Below, piece by piece: positions 20,992-32,062 of a stretch of DNA of 64,000 nt (positions are counted from its first letter, which is position 1; every line of letters starts with the position of its first letter). A program made the position numbers and the translations under genes. The notes beneath the pieces are model-generated. The model did no database searches. It was given only the letters and a program-made list of their open reading frames with translations, and was not told the DNA's origin. Source of the stretch: Pseudo-nitzschia pungens (lineage: Eukaryota; Bacillariophyta; Bacillariophyceae; Bacillariales; Bacillariaceae); assembly GCA_037355855.1 (NCBI GenBank), contig CM074765.1:868001-932000 (forward strand), read 5' to 3'.

Positions 20992-22641
20992 ATGTCGGCC
21001 TCCCACTCTCATGGAACCAACACTCCGTTGGATTGGATCAGAATCGTCATCTCTCTGTTCCTCGTCATCTTCTCGATCGTTGTCGTCTTGGCTTTGATCG
21101 CGACCGGAAACACCCAGCTTGCCCGTGACATCCACCCCGCCGCTGCCGGAGTTATCCTCTGGTCCCTTATCATCTGGATGTCCATGGTTGAGGGAGGACA
21201 ATGCTCCATGGTCGGTCTTCCTCCTATCGACCGTGAACTCTACCGTGAATCTCACCCTATCACCTACAAGATCACCGGATGGGGACACAAGGGAGACAAC
21301 TTGGACCGATACCTCATGGGACGTCAGTTCATGGTTATCTTCATCAACTTCACCATTGGTCTTTGCGGAGCTCCTCTTTCTGGTGCCAAAGTCCTCGGAC
21401 TTCCTGACTGGGTTACTGCCATTTTCCTTGGATCCGGAATTGCTATGGTTTTGCAGAACGTCGTCGTTGGACAATTGACTTCGCAAGTTAACGCCTCGCA
21501 CTGCATGCTTGACTACATCAACAACCACTTCATGACCTTCACCTACTGGGTTGCCGCTGGAATTGAGGTTACCGGAGTTATGCACACCTCTTACTTGATC
21601 CGTATGATGGCCTACTGGGCTGCTGGAAAGCCTGTTGAATCCAACGAGCCTCCTAAGACTGGTTTCACTCTTCTCTTCTTCTGGGCCCGTGTTGCTTTCT
21701 CTCTTGGAGTTCTTGGATTCGCCCTTGCCGTCACCATTGAAGCCCTTTACCGCGGAAAGACCTCCGCCTGGGACAGCTTCCCCGAAACTGTTTCTCTCAT
21801 CCTCTTCTTCGTTCTCATGTGCTGTGTCGGTCTCTTGGAAGGTATGCAAATTGCTTTCTTCACCGTTGCCAAGCTTCCCAAGTCTGAACGTGGATCCTCC
21901 AAGATGGCCTTGCGAACCTGCCACTTGCTTTTCAAGGACGGCGGAAAGAACCTTCCCGGTTTCATGTGCGGTCGTCAAATGACTGTCACCTTGTGCTTCT
22001 TCGTCATTGCCCGTGTCACCACCGTCAACATTGTCATCGGAGAAGACGAGAACATCTTCGGTGTTTCTGACCCTATCCAGCAAATGCTCAACTTGGGTTT
22101 CATGGGAGCCATCACCACCACCATCCTTGGATCCATCGCCTGGCAATTGGTTGCTTCCAGCTTCCCTATTGCTTTCTTGAGCAACCCTATTGTCTTTGTC
22201 TTCCTCAACTTGGCCTTGTGGCTCGAGGCTACTGGTATCTGCGCCGCCGCCTGGTTCTTGGCCTTGGTCCAGAAGAAGATCTGCGGATTCCAATACGATG
22301 AGGTCTACGTCGGAACCCCTGAGGAGCGTGCCGCCAAGAACCACGCCGATGATAAGGATGCCGCAGCTCACCTTGATGTTGGTACCAACGTCTTGGAAGC
22401 TACCATGAACGCTGGACTTGATATGTCATGGGCCGAGGGTGACTACACCATCCGCCGTGACCGCATCTTGAAGAACATCGCTGAGATTCGTGAACAGATC
22501 AAGCTCTCTGTCACTGAAGACGAGAAGAAGGCCTTCGAGGATGCTCTCAAGATTGAGATCTCCAACTTGACTCGCACCAACTCGGCCCAAGAAGCCTCTT
22601 CTCGCAACTTGAACGAGCTCACTTTGGAAGAATCTGTTTAA
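20992..22641 (+). CDS. SIT: Silicic acid transporter (SIT)
   Basis: 549 residues, single exon, intact. SITs are plasma-membrane, sodium-coupled importers of orthosilicic acid that supply frustule formation. The defining motifs are present twice, reflecting the internal repeat of the family: EGGQ at 67-70 with GRQ at 110-112, and EGMQ at 283-286 with GRQ at 327-329. About ten hydrophobic spans extend from residue 15 to ~435, and the last ~100 residues are charged and helical (coiled-coil region), the standard SIT plan and length (about 550). The start ATG follows an A-rich leader. Codon use is strongly biased (ATC, TTC, GGA, CTT, AAG), unlike neighbouring genes, as expected for high expression. 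It stands alone between long gene-free spacers. This is the best evidence that the organism is a diatom. Confidence 0.98.
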   Translation: MSASHSHGTNTPLDWIRIVISLFLVIFSIVVVLALIATGNTQLARDIHPAAAGVILWSLIIWMSMVEGGQCSMVGLPPIDRELYRESHPITYKITGWGHKGDNLDRYLMGRQFMVIFINFTIGLCGAPLSGAKVLGLPDWVTAIFLGSGIAMVLQNVVVGQLTSQVNASHCMLDYINNHFMTFTYWVAAGIEVTGVMHTSYLIRMMAYWAAGKPVESNEPPKTGFTLLFFWARVAFSLGVLGFALAVTIEALYRGKTSAWDSFPETVSLILFFVLMCCVGLLEGMQIAFFTVAKLPKSERGSSKMALRTCHLLFKDGGKNLPGFMCGRQMTVTLCFFVIARVTTVNIVIGEDENIFGVSDPIQQMLNLGFMGAITTTILGSIAWQLVASSFPIAFLSNPIVFVFLNLALWLEATGICAAAWFLALVQKKICGFQYDEVYVGTPEERAAKNHADDKDAAAHLDVGTNVLEATMNAGLDMSWAEGDYTIRRDRILKNIAEIREQIKLSVTEDEKKAFEDALKIEISNLTRTNSAQEASSRNLNELTLEESV

Positions 22642-24499
22642 ACACGATCACCTTGAGTTCAATAGTTCCAACAACGAACACGAGCACTATATGTAACTTA
22701 GTGAATGCCCTATGCAAGCACGATGTATCATCATTGCGCATAGGCAAAAAAAATGTACTAAAATATTATTTTCTTCACACGAATACTTCTGTCATAAAAT
22801 ATAGCACTTATTTGTAGGTTCCGGGCGGTGCATAAATTACATCCCGGGGTCTCTTCGACTAAAGTTTCACAAGTGAGTCCGAAATTGCCAGGTTAGCACC
22901 GGAGATACACAAAACGTTGCTGTGAGATGAATGCAGAACATCTTTGACAAACTCAACCGAACGCAATCGACTACAAAGAACCCAACTCGATGCATCCACT
23001 TCAATGCCATTAATATGTATGTACCACGCAGGCACAGCAGAACAGAGGAAGGGCAGAATAGGTCCCCCGCTGCTGTTTAAAGCGTGCACGCAAGAAAGTC
23101 CTAAATTTCTTGCTAGACAGAAAACGCCGGTCGTTCCTCTAGGGCATCTATGATCCTAGGAGCGAGATCGCGATTAAACTCGTTCCTTGGCAGAAAACAG
23201 CCCATTTTTTGTTCCCTTCTTTTTTTCAAAATCCTTGTTGGTAGTGCGACAATCGTTGCAACGATGAAAAACGCAGCGCAGACAACGCAGACAAACGAGA
23301 CGAACGCACGCACAAAGAAAGATGGTGGATCGTGACACGCACCGTACATACCGTCTCTCTCCAACTCGTCGTGACAAAAGAATCATCGACATCGCGTCCA
23401 TCCCTTGCTTCCGGTAGGCAGAGTACCGGTACGGTACGGTAGGGAAGATCCGAGTGCATTACTTTTTCTTCCGTATGGTACGTGTACCGTATGCAGGCGC
23501 GGTGTGTGGGTGGATGGACTGCAATCCAACAGGAACACACCGGCGAGGCGTTGCGAGTTGCCGAAGATATGCCCGATGGATCGGTTCCCATTTCCGGGAC
23601 GAACGAAATGGAATGAAGGAATAAATCGGTGGTTGGATCTTCCAACCATCCATTCCCCGCTCGACTTTCCCCTCGTGGAAGGATTATTTTCCTGTCATGC
23701 CGTTCTCCTTCGACACTCTCAACAAGCGAGGCGCGGAAGAATCATCGGGGATGCCGTGGGCATTGCACGGGGGCAGAGATGCCGCATGCGTGGACTTGGG
23801 CTCATTCACTCAGTCATACCGTACGGTACCGTTCCGGACTTGGGTGTCGCGGCGTTCCAGACTGGGGCGGTGCTGTGTTGCGCCGAACCTTCCTATTGAA
23901 GGGAAAGCATTGGTTTTCGCGCCGTTGGAACCACGACTCGCTTGCTAGGAAGGTAATTAGTCGATAATGAAAATATCTCTCTTGTGACAAGGGCGTCTCT
24001 CGCCTGTTTCATTCGGTTTGTGTGATAGTAAAAAATAATGCGAGTAACCTTACCGTAGTTGGTAAGGTTATTGCAATCTGCAACTGACACGATGCTAGTA
24101 GTAGCGGCGGCCACCAGCCACTCTTTTTTGGCGCTCCTGGTGTCAGCTGTCAAAACTGTTCACAATAGTAAGATTATAAGATTACCGTACAATGGAGCAT
24201 GATCCGTCGGGGTATCTTGTCCGAGGTCCGTGCGTACCAACAATCTAACGTGCGACTTCCAGACAGACGATGGCACATCGAAACTTCACATACCTACTTT
24301 ACCTCATATAAGTAAGTTAAGTATGTACTGCTAACAGCTGAAACACGAACCACGAAACGCGAGACGCTAGAAACAACATCATCAGTACGGTACGAGTAAG
24401 GGTACGAGTAATTACTATCATCATATCTCACTACCAAACAACATATCCCAACGAAAGCAAGAGAGCGAAGAATAGAATAGATCAGTAGAATAGAACAGC
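22642..24499. other. Gene-free region downstream of SIT
   Basis: 1.86 kb. The first 200 bases are probably the SIT 3-prime untranslated region (AT-rich, with ATGTACTAAAATATTATTTTC near 22753). TACGGTACGGTAGGG words occur at 23425-23445, 23815-23830 and 24385-24405. Several frames of 60-160 codons exist between 23100 and 23970 on both strands, but they overlap one another and show no domain. Confidence 0.5.
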
Positions 24500-25666
24500 A
24501 TGACTGCCCCTGCGATCACCAGGGCGGTGTTCTTCATCGCCTTCCTGTCCACTCTGGGCGGGATCTGGGCTCCGGTTGGCTTGCTTTTCAGCTGTTGCCG
24601 CCGCTGGCAACGCCAACGCCGACACCAACGATCTTTCCTTCGAGGAAGAAGAGGGAGTCCTCCAAACGACCAAGAAAGAAAAACGCCAATTGCGTTCCCT
24701 CGTCGTTCGACCCGTCCCTTCTGGAAAATCCCCTGCCGACTCGACCTCGAAGACGACGCGGCACCGGAGGAATTCTCGCTCGTCTTTCCGACGCAATACG
24801 GAACCTTCAAAGCCGACTGCGTCCGACAGCGCGCTCCCGTGTGGGCCGATCGGGTCTACAAGCTGGCCAGGCACGGGTACTACAACGCCAACTACTTCTT
24901 TCGGGTGATTCCCGGAAAGTACATTCAGTTCGGAACCCACGGCGATCCGGCCGTGAGCAACGTCTACAACTACACGTCGGCGCCCGAGCAAGTGTTGGAA
25001 TGCTCCGTCCTGCATCCCCAGCCACCGGACATGCCCTACTGCCTGGCGTCGTCGTCAACGCCAGCGCCAACGTCGCCGTCGAAAGCACCGCACAACTGCA
25101 CCGGGGTTCCGGCCCTGAGCAACTCGTTCGGAACCCTGGCCATGTCAACGAGCTACCGGGAGGGCGTCCCCGGATACCCCGGGGGCGTCACATGGAACGC
25201 CACCGCGGAGCTCTTTGTCAACATCGGGGACAACCCGTGGCTGGACTCGCACCTCTTTGTGCCCATCTGCACCATTTCCGGGGACGACATGGAGTCGGTG
25301 GTCCTGGACTTTCCGTCCTTTGGAGAGGTGGAGGAGCTCGGCGGAACCGGTCCGAGTCTCGGGCACCTGTACCAGGACGGAAATTCCTACATCGAGTCGC
25401 ATCCGGACTGGAGGGCATCCATGGCCGTCACGTCGACCGTGTCGGTGTGCACCGCTGCCGGGACCACCGACAATGTGCAAGAAGACGATCGGGAGCGAGA
25501 GGATCCGACCGAGGGCAACCTCGCGTCGGCGGGAACGATCGGTCGGAACGTCCCAAACCACCACCACAGCAAACACAACCACAACCACAACCGAATGTCG
25601 AGAGTGGCGTCGCTCTTGTGGAGGGGCATTGCTCTTTGGTTGATCTCGTGGTTCGTACTGAACTGA
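24500..25666 (+). CDS. Cyclophilin-like (peptidyl-prolyl isomerase) domain protein with N-terminal signal and C-terminal hydrophobic anchor
   Basis: The frame is open for 388 residues from the ATG at 24500. Residues 1-25 form a signal-peptide-like segment. A cyclophilin-type core starts near residue 92 (FPTQYGTFKADCVRQRAP) and continues through VYKLARHGYYNANYFFRVIPGKYIQFGTHGDP, the characteristic start of a cyclophilin (substrate-facing F-x-R), and a later NIGDNPWLDSHLFVPIC strand with NxxxN/L-D spacing. It is a divergent member in which several canonical catalytic residues cannot be located. The His-rich linker (HHHSKHNHNHN) precedes a C-terminal hydrophobic tail that may be a membrane or GPI-type anchor, so secretory-pathway location is likely. 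Residues 26-80 are oddly Arg-rich; the +1 and +2 frames there read more naturally (ACFSAVAAAGNANADTND, then SSFDPSLLENPLPT), suggesting three compensating frame changes between 24570 and 24750. Confidence 0.75.
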   Translation: MTAPAITRAVFFIAFLSTLGGIWAPVGLLFSCCRRWQRQRRHQRSFLRGRRGSPPNDQERKTPIAFPRRSTRPFWKIPCRLDLEDDAAPEEFSLVFPTQYGTFKADCVRQRAPVWADRVYKLARHGYYNANYFFRVIPGKYIQFGTHGDPAVSNVYNYTSAPEQVLECSVLHPQPPDMPYCLASSSTPAPTSPSKAPHNCTGVPALSNSFGTLAMSTSYREGVPGYPGGVTWNATAELFVNIGDNPWLDSHLFVPICTISGDDMESVVLDFPSFGEVEELGGTGPSLGHLYQDGNSYIESHPDWRASMAVTSTVSVCTAAGTTDNVQEDDREREDPTEGNLASAGTIGRNVPNHHHSKHNHNHNRMSRVASLLWRGIALWLISWFVLN

Positions 25667-26214
25667 TTGGGTCTGATCGGACCGGATCGTACTGAATCGA
25701 ATCGAATCGAATCGAATCGAATCGAATCGAAATGGATTTGATTGGACCGTATTCCCTGGACAACTTCAGCATTGCCTACAAGGTCTCTTTGGCGGGGCAC
25801 GCACGGACACACTGGCCGTGGACAAATCGAATGGGGGTTTCGATTTGGCGTTGTCGTTCTCGAAATCACGGGAGAAAATTCGTGAATCGCAATGGGACGG
25901 GGGGTGATTCGGACCGGAGGATTGCTAAAAAACTACTTCCGGGTTCTTTTATGGTTGCAATGCGGCAGCAACTTTCTATCGAGATCCATAATTGGTATTG
26001 TAATGTAGTGTAGCGTAAGGTTATCTATCTATTGTTTCATTATTCATCAATCTGCACAACACACTCGTCGCAACCTCGATCACGGAACGGAATCGAAGGC
26101 GAGACGGATTGCGTCCGTTCTGCAGTCCCCATTGCCGACCCCAAGTCGTGTCGGAACCCGCTTTTTTCCGACCCACCCGATTTCGGATCCGAATGGCGGT
26201 CGCGATCGCATCAA
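25667..26214. other. Convergent spacer with a pentamer repeat
   Basis: Between the cyclophilin-like gene (+) and the amino-acid transporter (-). It contains an (ATCGA)n tract at 25694-25731. No gene seen. Confidence 0.55.
25694..25731. repeat. (GAATC)n microsatellite
   Basis: About seven and a half perfect copies of a five-base unit, 28 bases after the stop codon of the cyclophilin-like gene. Confidence 0.95.
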
Positions 26215-28082
26215 TCAATCGCCCCCGCCTCCCAGCTCGGCCCAGGTGCTGCGCAGGGTCCAGACCACGAGTCCGAACCCGCACAGGACCAACCCCCGTT
26301 CCCTCCACGGCAGAACGCGGAGAAAGGACCAGCCCGTGGCGGCGTTGGCGTCGGCGTCGCCGGGATGGTTGCCCCGGTTTTGGTTGCCCGCGCGGAAGCG
26401 ATCGTCCTCGATCGACGATTCGCGCTTGCCCCGGCCTCCCAGGAGTCGTTCCCGTTGCTTGGCCCACATCAGCGGGGGCAGGACAAACGCCAGGAACGTC
26501 TGGGAGACCCCGCCGACCAATCCGCTGAGCAAGCCAAAGGCGGGAACAAAGGTCGCGGCCCCCGCGGCGATGCAGCCCAGGCCGACGCACACCGCCGCGT
26601 GCGTCTTCCGGTCGACGAGCGCCGGGACAGCACCATCGTTCCCATCGTGGGTGGCAATGGCAGAGGCAATGCCGCCGCCATCGATTTCCAAGCCGCCGAG
26701 GGTGGCATTCCGTTGGTTGCGGGAGGACGGCGATGCGATTGCGCGTGGGTTGTTGTTGTTGTTGTTGTTGTCCAACGGCGTGGTCACCATTCGTGCGGAC
26801 GGCACGGGCGAATCCCCTCCGCTCGGTGCGTGCAGTTGTCGCCGGCGCCGCGCGAACACGGACCACTGCCGCTCCAGGATGCCGATCGACGGTCGCATCA
26901 CGACGGGATAGGTCAGCACGAGGTCGACGCACAGCAGGAACCGGACCGCGGTCATTCCGATCCCCCCCCGAACGTTCAGGAGGACGATTTCCCGGGTGTC
27001 CGCGCCGAACAAGAGGTACCCCGCGATTCCGAAGAATCCGCCGATGCCGCCGCAGACGGCAAAGGTTCGGAGGACGACCCGCCGGAATCGCTTCCTGTGA
27101 TCGCCGAATTCGTTCGCGGGGGCGTCGTCGGTTCCCGGACGCGCGGTTCGAGGGGAAGGATGGCATCGCGGCTCGCGGTCCCGGAACCGATCGCGTTCCT
27201 CGAAACGCCGATTTTCGCCGCTCCGACTCGAGCTCGGGGTCGAGCTCGAATCGATCGCCGCCACCATGTTCGATTCGATGGGAAGGACTAGAAAATGCAC
27301 CAAAAACAGATACCCGATCGATCCAAAGGCTAGGGCCATGTTTTCCGGGGATCCCACGGCCACGCAGCCATTGTCACCGATTTTGTTGCCACCGTTGCTG
27401 CTGTCACCACCGCTCGTAGCAGCTAGCAGTTGCAGCATCCGCAATTCCGTAGACCAGAACAGCCAGCATGCCGGCAACCACCGAAACGTCTCCCCAGAAC
27501 GAGACAGCGGCAAACCGCTTTGGGTCGCGAACCGACGACAAGAGCACCGCGATTGGCAGAACCACCGTCCATATCAGGAACGGGATTCGTCCCTGCTCTG
27601 CAGGCGGCGTAGAGGATTCCTCGCCGGACGAAACGATCGATGCCGACGACGACCGACGCCGACGAAGATGATGAGGAGGACCACAGCAAGGATTCGAGAT
27701 TGACCGCCACAAAGACGAGGTAGCTCCCGCAGACGCCGATCGACGCCGAGATGCCGGTCAGATAGGACAGGGTGGCTCCCACCGGACCAAAGGCCGACCG
27801 CGCCACCTCCACGTACGTCAGCGGTTGCGATCCGTCGCGGTTGCCTCGCTGTCGCCGCTGTTTGCGCAACCAGCACGCGCAGTCCGCCAGCAATCCGATG
27901 GAATGGACCGAGAGACCCAAAAAGACGGTCATGAATATCGGACCGGCGACGTATCCCATCTTGGAAAAGGCCCACGGCAGAGCGAAGGAACCCGCTCCCA
28001 TGATGGCCTTGGCCAGGGAAACCCCGGCTTCCCAGTCGGAAATGCGGCCGTTGTTCTTCGACGACGCCGATGCGGGTGGCAT
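26215..28082 (-). CDS. Amino acid/auxin permease family (AAAP) transporter, frame broken at two sites
   Basis: Starts at the ATG at 28082. The first part carries the diagnostic N-terminal span of the Aa_trans family: EAGVSLAKAIMGAGSFALPWAF, followed by GLSVHSIGLL and a YVEVARSAFGPVG segment and TM SASIGVCGSYLVFVAVNL. Later spans read FLIWTVVLPIAVLLSSV, VSVVAGMLAVLVYGIA, ENMALAFGSIGYLFLVHFLVLPI and several up to LVLCGFGLVVWTLRS. These lie in three successive frames; each switch (near 27650 in a TCG/GTC-rich tract, and near 27415) needs one surplus base removed, giving about 621 residues. Long Asn/Arg/Gly-rich cytosolic inserts enlarge it relative to typical 400-500-residue members. It probably imports amino acids with protons, at the plasma membrane or vacuole; substrate unknown. 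Real gene with assembly errors, or recent pseudogene. Confidence 0.8.
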
Positions 28083-28916
28083 GATCGAGCCGTAGTGCTG
28101 CGCTGCGCTGCGCTGTGCTGTGCTGTGCTGCGCTGCCCGTCGACACGGTTTTCGAACGAGAGAGCAACTGGGGGGCGATTGTTGAATATTGATTCGGAAT
28201 AGTCCTTTCGCTCTCGTGCGAAGCGAGCCACAAGATACGACCTCGCTCACGTCGAAGGCGACGGGAATAAGGTTACTAGTAGTTGCGTTGCGATTCGATA
28301 GTGGGCAGCCGGCAACACATGCAAGAGGGTAAACCTTACGAGTAGTTACCCCTGATACATGATACGTGATACCTCATACGGTACGTCATCCCGTACCTAG
28401 TAGCTCGTAATCTTAGCCATGACCAATGCAAGAGAAACTTTGGAGTCACACTGGAGACATGGCGCACTGCACTATTTTCAGAGCTTAAATATTACGTAGT
28501 ACTTCTTGTTTCTATTTTCAGTGGGGCGAAAAACCCTCCCGGGTTGGATGCGACATTGTGGACTTAGCTCGTGCGAGGTGTGAAAAAACTAAAATCTGGG
28601 TCTGTTCGATTCGTGCTTCAAGTGTTTTCTGTCGTGCATTGTTTCAAACCGTCGCTAAGTATCTCAAAAAACCGCATCCCAGATTCATTCGATATGTGCC
28701 GTACGAGTGAATGAGAGTCAGTCAGTTGGGCAGGCAGTTTATTCGATTCCTTGCTTCTCCCATAAATCCGACACCCGAGATACTTCGATAGCACGATAGT
28801 ATCTGCTGGTGGCACGAAATTCACCGTCACCTCAACCAACGAACAAGACCCCACAAACCACCAAACGGAATCTCTCGTCACCGAAAGCACCCTCGATCAA
28901 GAATTCCTATACCGGC
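28083..28916. other. Divergent spacer
   Basis: Upstream region shared by the transporter (-) and the CRAL-TRIO gene (+). A pentamer array (28096-28136) lies directly upstream of the transporter start. Words like AGGGTAAACCTTACGAG and TACGGTACGTCATCCCGTACC occur at 28326-28400. No gene seen. Confidence 0.5.
28096..28136. repeat. (GCTGC/GCTGT)n pentamer array
   Basis: About eight tandem copies alternating between two variants, within the probable leader of the amino-acid transporter. Confidence 0.93.
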
Positions 28917-29428
28917 ATGCAGCAATCCTCCCCCGTTGTCGTCCCCGCAATGAGTCCGCTCACCGTGCCGACGCCCGGTCCAATCCATCCCGCAAAGGGC
29001 CGAGCGAGGCGTCCCGATCTCGTGCGAAGCGGCAGCAGCCGCGCCAAAATCGATTTCATTCTCTCCCGTCTGTCCGAACAAGAAATGGAAACCGCGGCGC
29101 GTTCCTCCCACGACTACCTTCGCATCGACAGCGAGAGCGAGACCGACACCGACACCGACACCGATACGGATACGGATTGCGACACGGATTGCGACACCGA
29201 CGGAAGCGACGTCTCCGACCTCCGCGATCGCTGCGTGCGACGAATTGTCGGACAGTACCTGGAATCCAAGCACGGGAACGCCGACCGCGCCCTCGCCAAG
29301 TTTCGAAAGACGCTGGAATTTCGGAGAGCCGCGCGGATCGATGCCCTCGTCCGGGCATTCGACAACGATCATGGCAACGCCAACGCCAACGCCAACGCCA
29401 ACGCCAACGCCAACGCCAACGCCAACGC

Positions 29429-29480
<52 letters not shown>

Positions 29481-30121
29481 TGACAATGACAATGACAACG
29501 ACAACGACAATGACAACGGCGAGACCGACAATTCTCTCGCGGAAACGCTCCGGCGCAACCTGTCGTCCAAAAAGTTTTACGTGCAGGGATTCGACAGGGA
29601 GGGGCGTTCCACCCTCTATTTCATTCCGCGAAACGTCGTGGACCACGACCTGGAGAGCGCCATCTACTCCATCGAGCGGGCCATTGCCTCCAGCCGATCG
29701 GCGGACGGGACCATCAATTGCGTGGTGGACTTTTCGGGATTTCTCCCTCTCCCACCGACCCCCGGTGGAGATCGGAAAGGGAATTCCTGGCGACGCTCCG
29801 GACGGTGTACGCCGTTCAGATCCACCGCATCTTTCTCGTCCGCACGCCCCCCGCCTTTTCGATGATGTGGAACTGGTTCTCGCCGTGCCTCGGAAACGAC
29901 AAGCGCGACAGAATCCGATTCGTTCCGACGAGCGGCACCGGGACGGAAGGTCCATCGGGAGCTCTCGGATCTCTACGATCTCGACCAGGTGCCATCCTTG
30001 GTTCCTCCCCGGCGGAACCAAGAACCGTTCGCTCGACCTGGACGAATATCTGTATCGACTGCCCTTCCACGAAGCGTTCGACGACCAAATGGTGGCGGTG
30101 GCGGCGGCACCGCAGCAATAA
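28917..30121 (+). CDS. CRAL-TRIO (Sec14-like) lipid-binding protein, reading frame broken at five sites
   Basis: The start ATG is at 28917. The N-terminal third ends in a small helical region with LSRLSEQEMETA and, after an acidic (DT)n run, a CRAL-TRIO-N-like helix block (YLESKHGNADRALAKFRKTLE). The lipid-binding core then reads FYVQGFDREGRSTLYF, CVVDFSGF, SLSHRPPVEIGK, EFLATLRTVYAVQIHRIFLV, PPAFSMMWNWFSPCL and DLDQVPSL...PGGT, in the order expected for Sec14 proteins. But consecutive blocks lie in successive frames: shifts at about 29481 (a lone T inside the hexamer repeat), 29741, 29780, 29945 and 30008. Skipping one base at each gives about 399 residues. Sec14-like proteins exchange phosphoinositides or other lipids between membranes. 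Either an assembly problem or a pseudogene; block order and conservation argue it was recently functional. Confidence 0.78.
29376..29518. repeat. (AACGCC)n and (GACAAC)n hexamer arrays inside the CRAL-TRIO gene
   Basis: Two adjacent in-frame hexamer arrays encode an (Asn-Ala)n then (Asn-Asp)n linker. A single extra T at about 29481 breaks the register and creates TGA. Confidence 0.93.
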
Positions 30122-31260
30122 GAAGTGCTGATGCACTACTAGTACTGCTACTAGAGCAGTAGTAGTAGTAGTTCTTTAGTGCTCTACTTTAAGTTTAGGA
30201 CATGTCTACACGTATTCCTCGATTGAGTATTGATACTACATGATTGTGGATTTTCGATTGTCGGTTTGACACCTAGTACTAGTACTAGTAGTAGTTCTAG
30301 TAGTAGTAATAGCATGGAGATTGTAAACAGGGAGATGCTTTCGGCACCAGTTCCGGGTTTCAATTGAAAAACACCTCGGGGGAAATCAAAGAAGCAAGCA
30401 GCAGGTGTGTGGTGGACACTTGGTGCTGGTGAGAGTAAGAAAGCTGGACTTGCTTCGTCGTTATTTATTTTTAATTTCTTCTTGCTGTTGTAGTAACAAT
30501 TGACACACCATGAAACCTTGACATCATTTTCCAACATTTTCCAAATAGTACTACTAGTAGCTATAAATACACCAAATGCATGATGATGTCCACGCCGCTT
30601 TGTTCTTTGTTGCCTACAATTTAGTATTGTGTGTGTGTGTGTGTGTGTGTAAAGTATTAGCGGATTCATACTACTTTTTTTTGAGTTGATGTGCTGACAA
30701 GAGACTCCTCCATTGCACACATATGCATTCTGTTCCATGGGAAACAGAAACAACACCACCTTTTCGGTTTGGTTTCCTGTTGTTCTTTCAACAATAAACA
30801 GTACTAGTAGCAGTAGTTCAAAAATCAATAATTTTTTCTTGCATTCTTGTACTATACTACTACTACTACTACTACTAGTAGTAGTAGTAATAATAATAAT
30901 ACTATAAGCAGTAGTAAATACTCGCAGTACTGGGTTCTGGAAATTGAAGGTAGTCACAAACTCAGAAGAGAGAGGAGTTGCTCAGAACCAACCCCATGGT
31001 ACTACTACTAGTAGTACTAAGAAGAAATACTCCTCTACTACAAGAAACCCTGCTGGTCAAGAACGACACCTCCTGGTGCTGCTCCTCGTTGTTCTCCCTA
31101 CTACTGCTGAGGAGCTGCTCTGCTTGGCAGAAAACAAGGAGGAAAACAGCCAAAAACATTGCGAGGTTGATGAGAAGAACAAGCAGCCATCACGTTCCAA
31201 CAATAAAAATACAAGTACCGGTAAATGTGAGGCATTCCAGTCATCGTTGCTTGAGTAAGT
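30122..31260. repeat. AT-rich island with ACTAGTAGTA-type repeats
   Basis: Gene-free, low-GC DNA. Clusters of (TAC)n/(TAG)n occur at 30138-30175, 30278-30312, 30795-30815, 30853-30902 and 31000-31025; the one at 30853-30888 is a long inverted repeat of (TAC)n followed by (TAG)n able to form a perfect hairpin. A (GT)n tract is at 30628-30650. It resembles the islands at 18, 44 and 62 kb. Confidence 0.6.
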
Positions 31261-32031
31261 TAACCGATTTGTTGCACATCGGCGGCAAAAATGCTCTCCA
31301 TTCATTCGTTCATTCATTCATTCATCAGTTACTACTGGTAAGGTACGGTACAGGTAGTAGTAGTAACTTACGAGTATCTTACGATACCCGCCCGAGGGAG
31401 TTTCCCGAACCCCCCGGCCATCGCGCACCGTCGCAAACCTCGCGGCAACTCGAATCGTGGCAGCGTTGCCTTTCCTCGCGCGAAATGGGACCGGACGAGA
31501 GGTTCCTTACGGAGGCATCGGAGGCGGAACGCGTCGGAACGCCTTGGCGCGCGTTTCGACCATTGTCACCGTGACAGCGTTCCCGGTTCCTCGGTTTCCC
31601 TCCGGGACGGTCGATCCGACGGAATATTCATTCCGCGTGCGACGGATGGTAAGATATCGCTTCTTTGCAAGTTAGTTTCCATCGAACCATCATCGCACGA
31701 AACCATAATAACAGGGTAAATCTTACCGTAAGGTTTACCGCACCGCAATCGTCCGCGAAGGAGGGAAGGAATCTTCCATCCGAGAGATCATCCTCCGTCG
31801 GGCCCAATTGCGGATGTTGCGATAACTTACTCGTGAACCTTACTCGCACGACAACCTTTTGCGAGCAAGAAGTTCCATACGGTAATAAGGTTACTAGCGT
31901 CAACGACGAACCGAGCGTATTGCGCTATCTCGGTTCGGACCGACGCGCTTCCTCGTTTCCACCGATAAAAAAATTGGGCGCTAGAAAACAATCAATACGT
32001 TCCGATTGCACGAGAACGCGTCCTTGCGTTC

Positions 32032-32062
<31 letters not shown>

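Noticed and set aside
20962..22371. 469-codon minus-strand frame opposite SIT
   Set aside because: It mirrors the strongly biased codons of SIT and is rich in Gly/Glu/Asp without any domain; the plus-strand transporter is certain.
29376..29518. CRISPR-like array
   Set aside because: It is a pure hexamer microsatellite without spacers, inside a eukaryotic gene.
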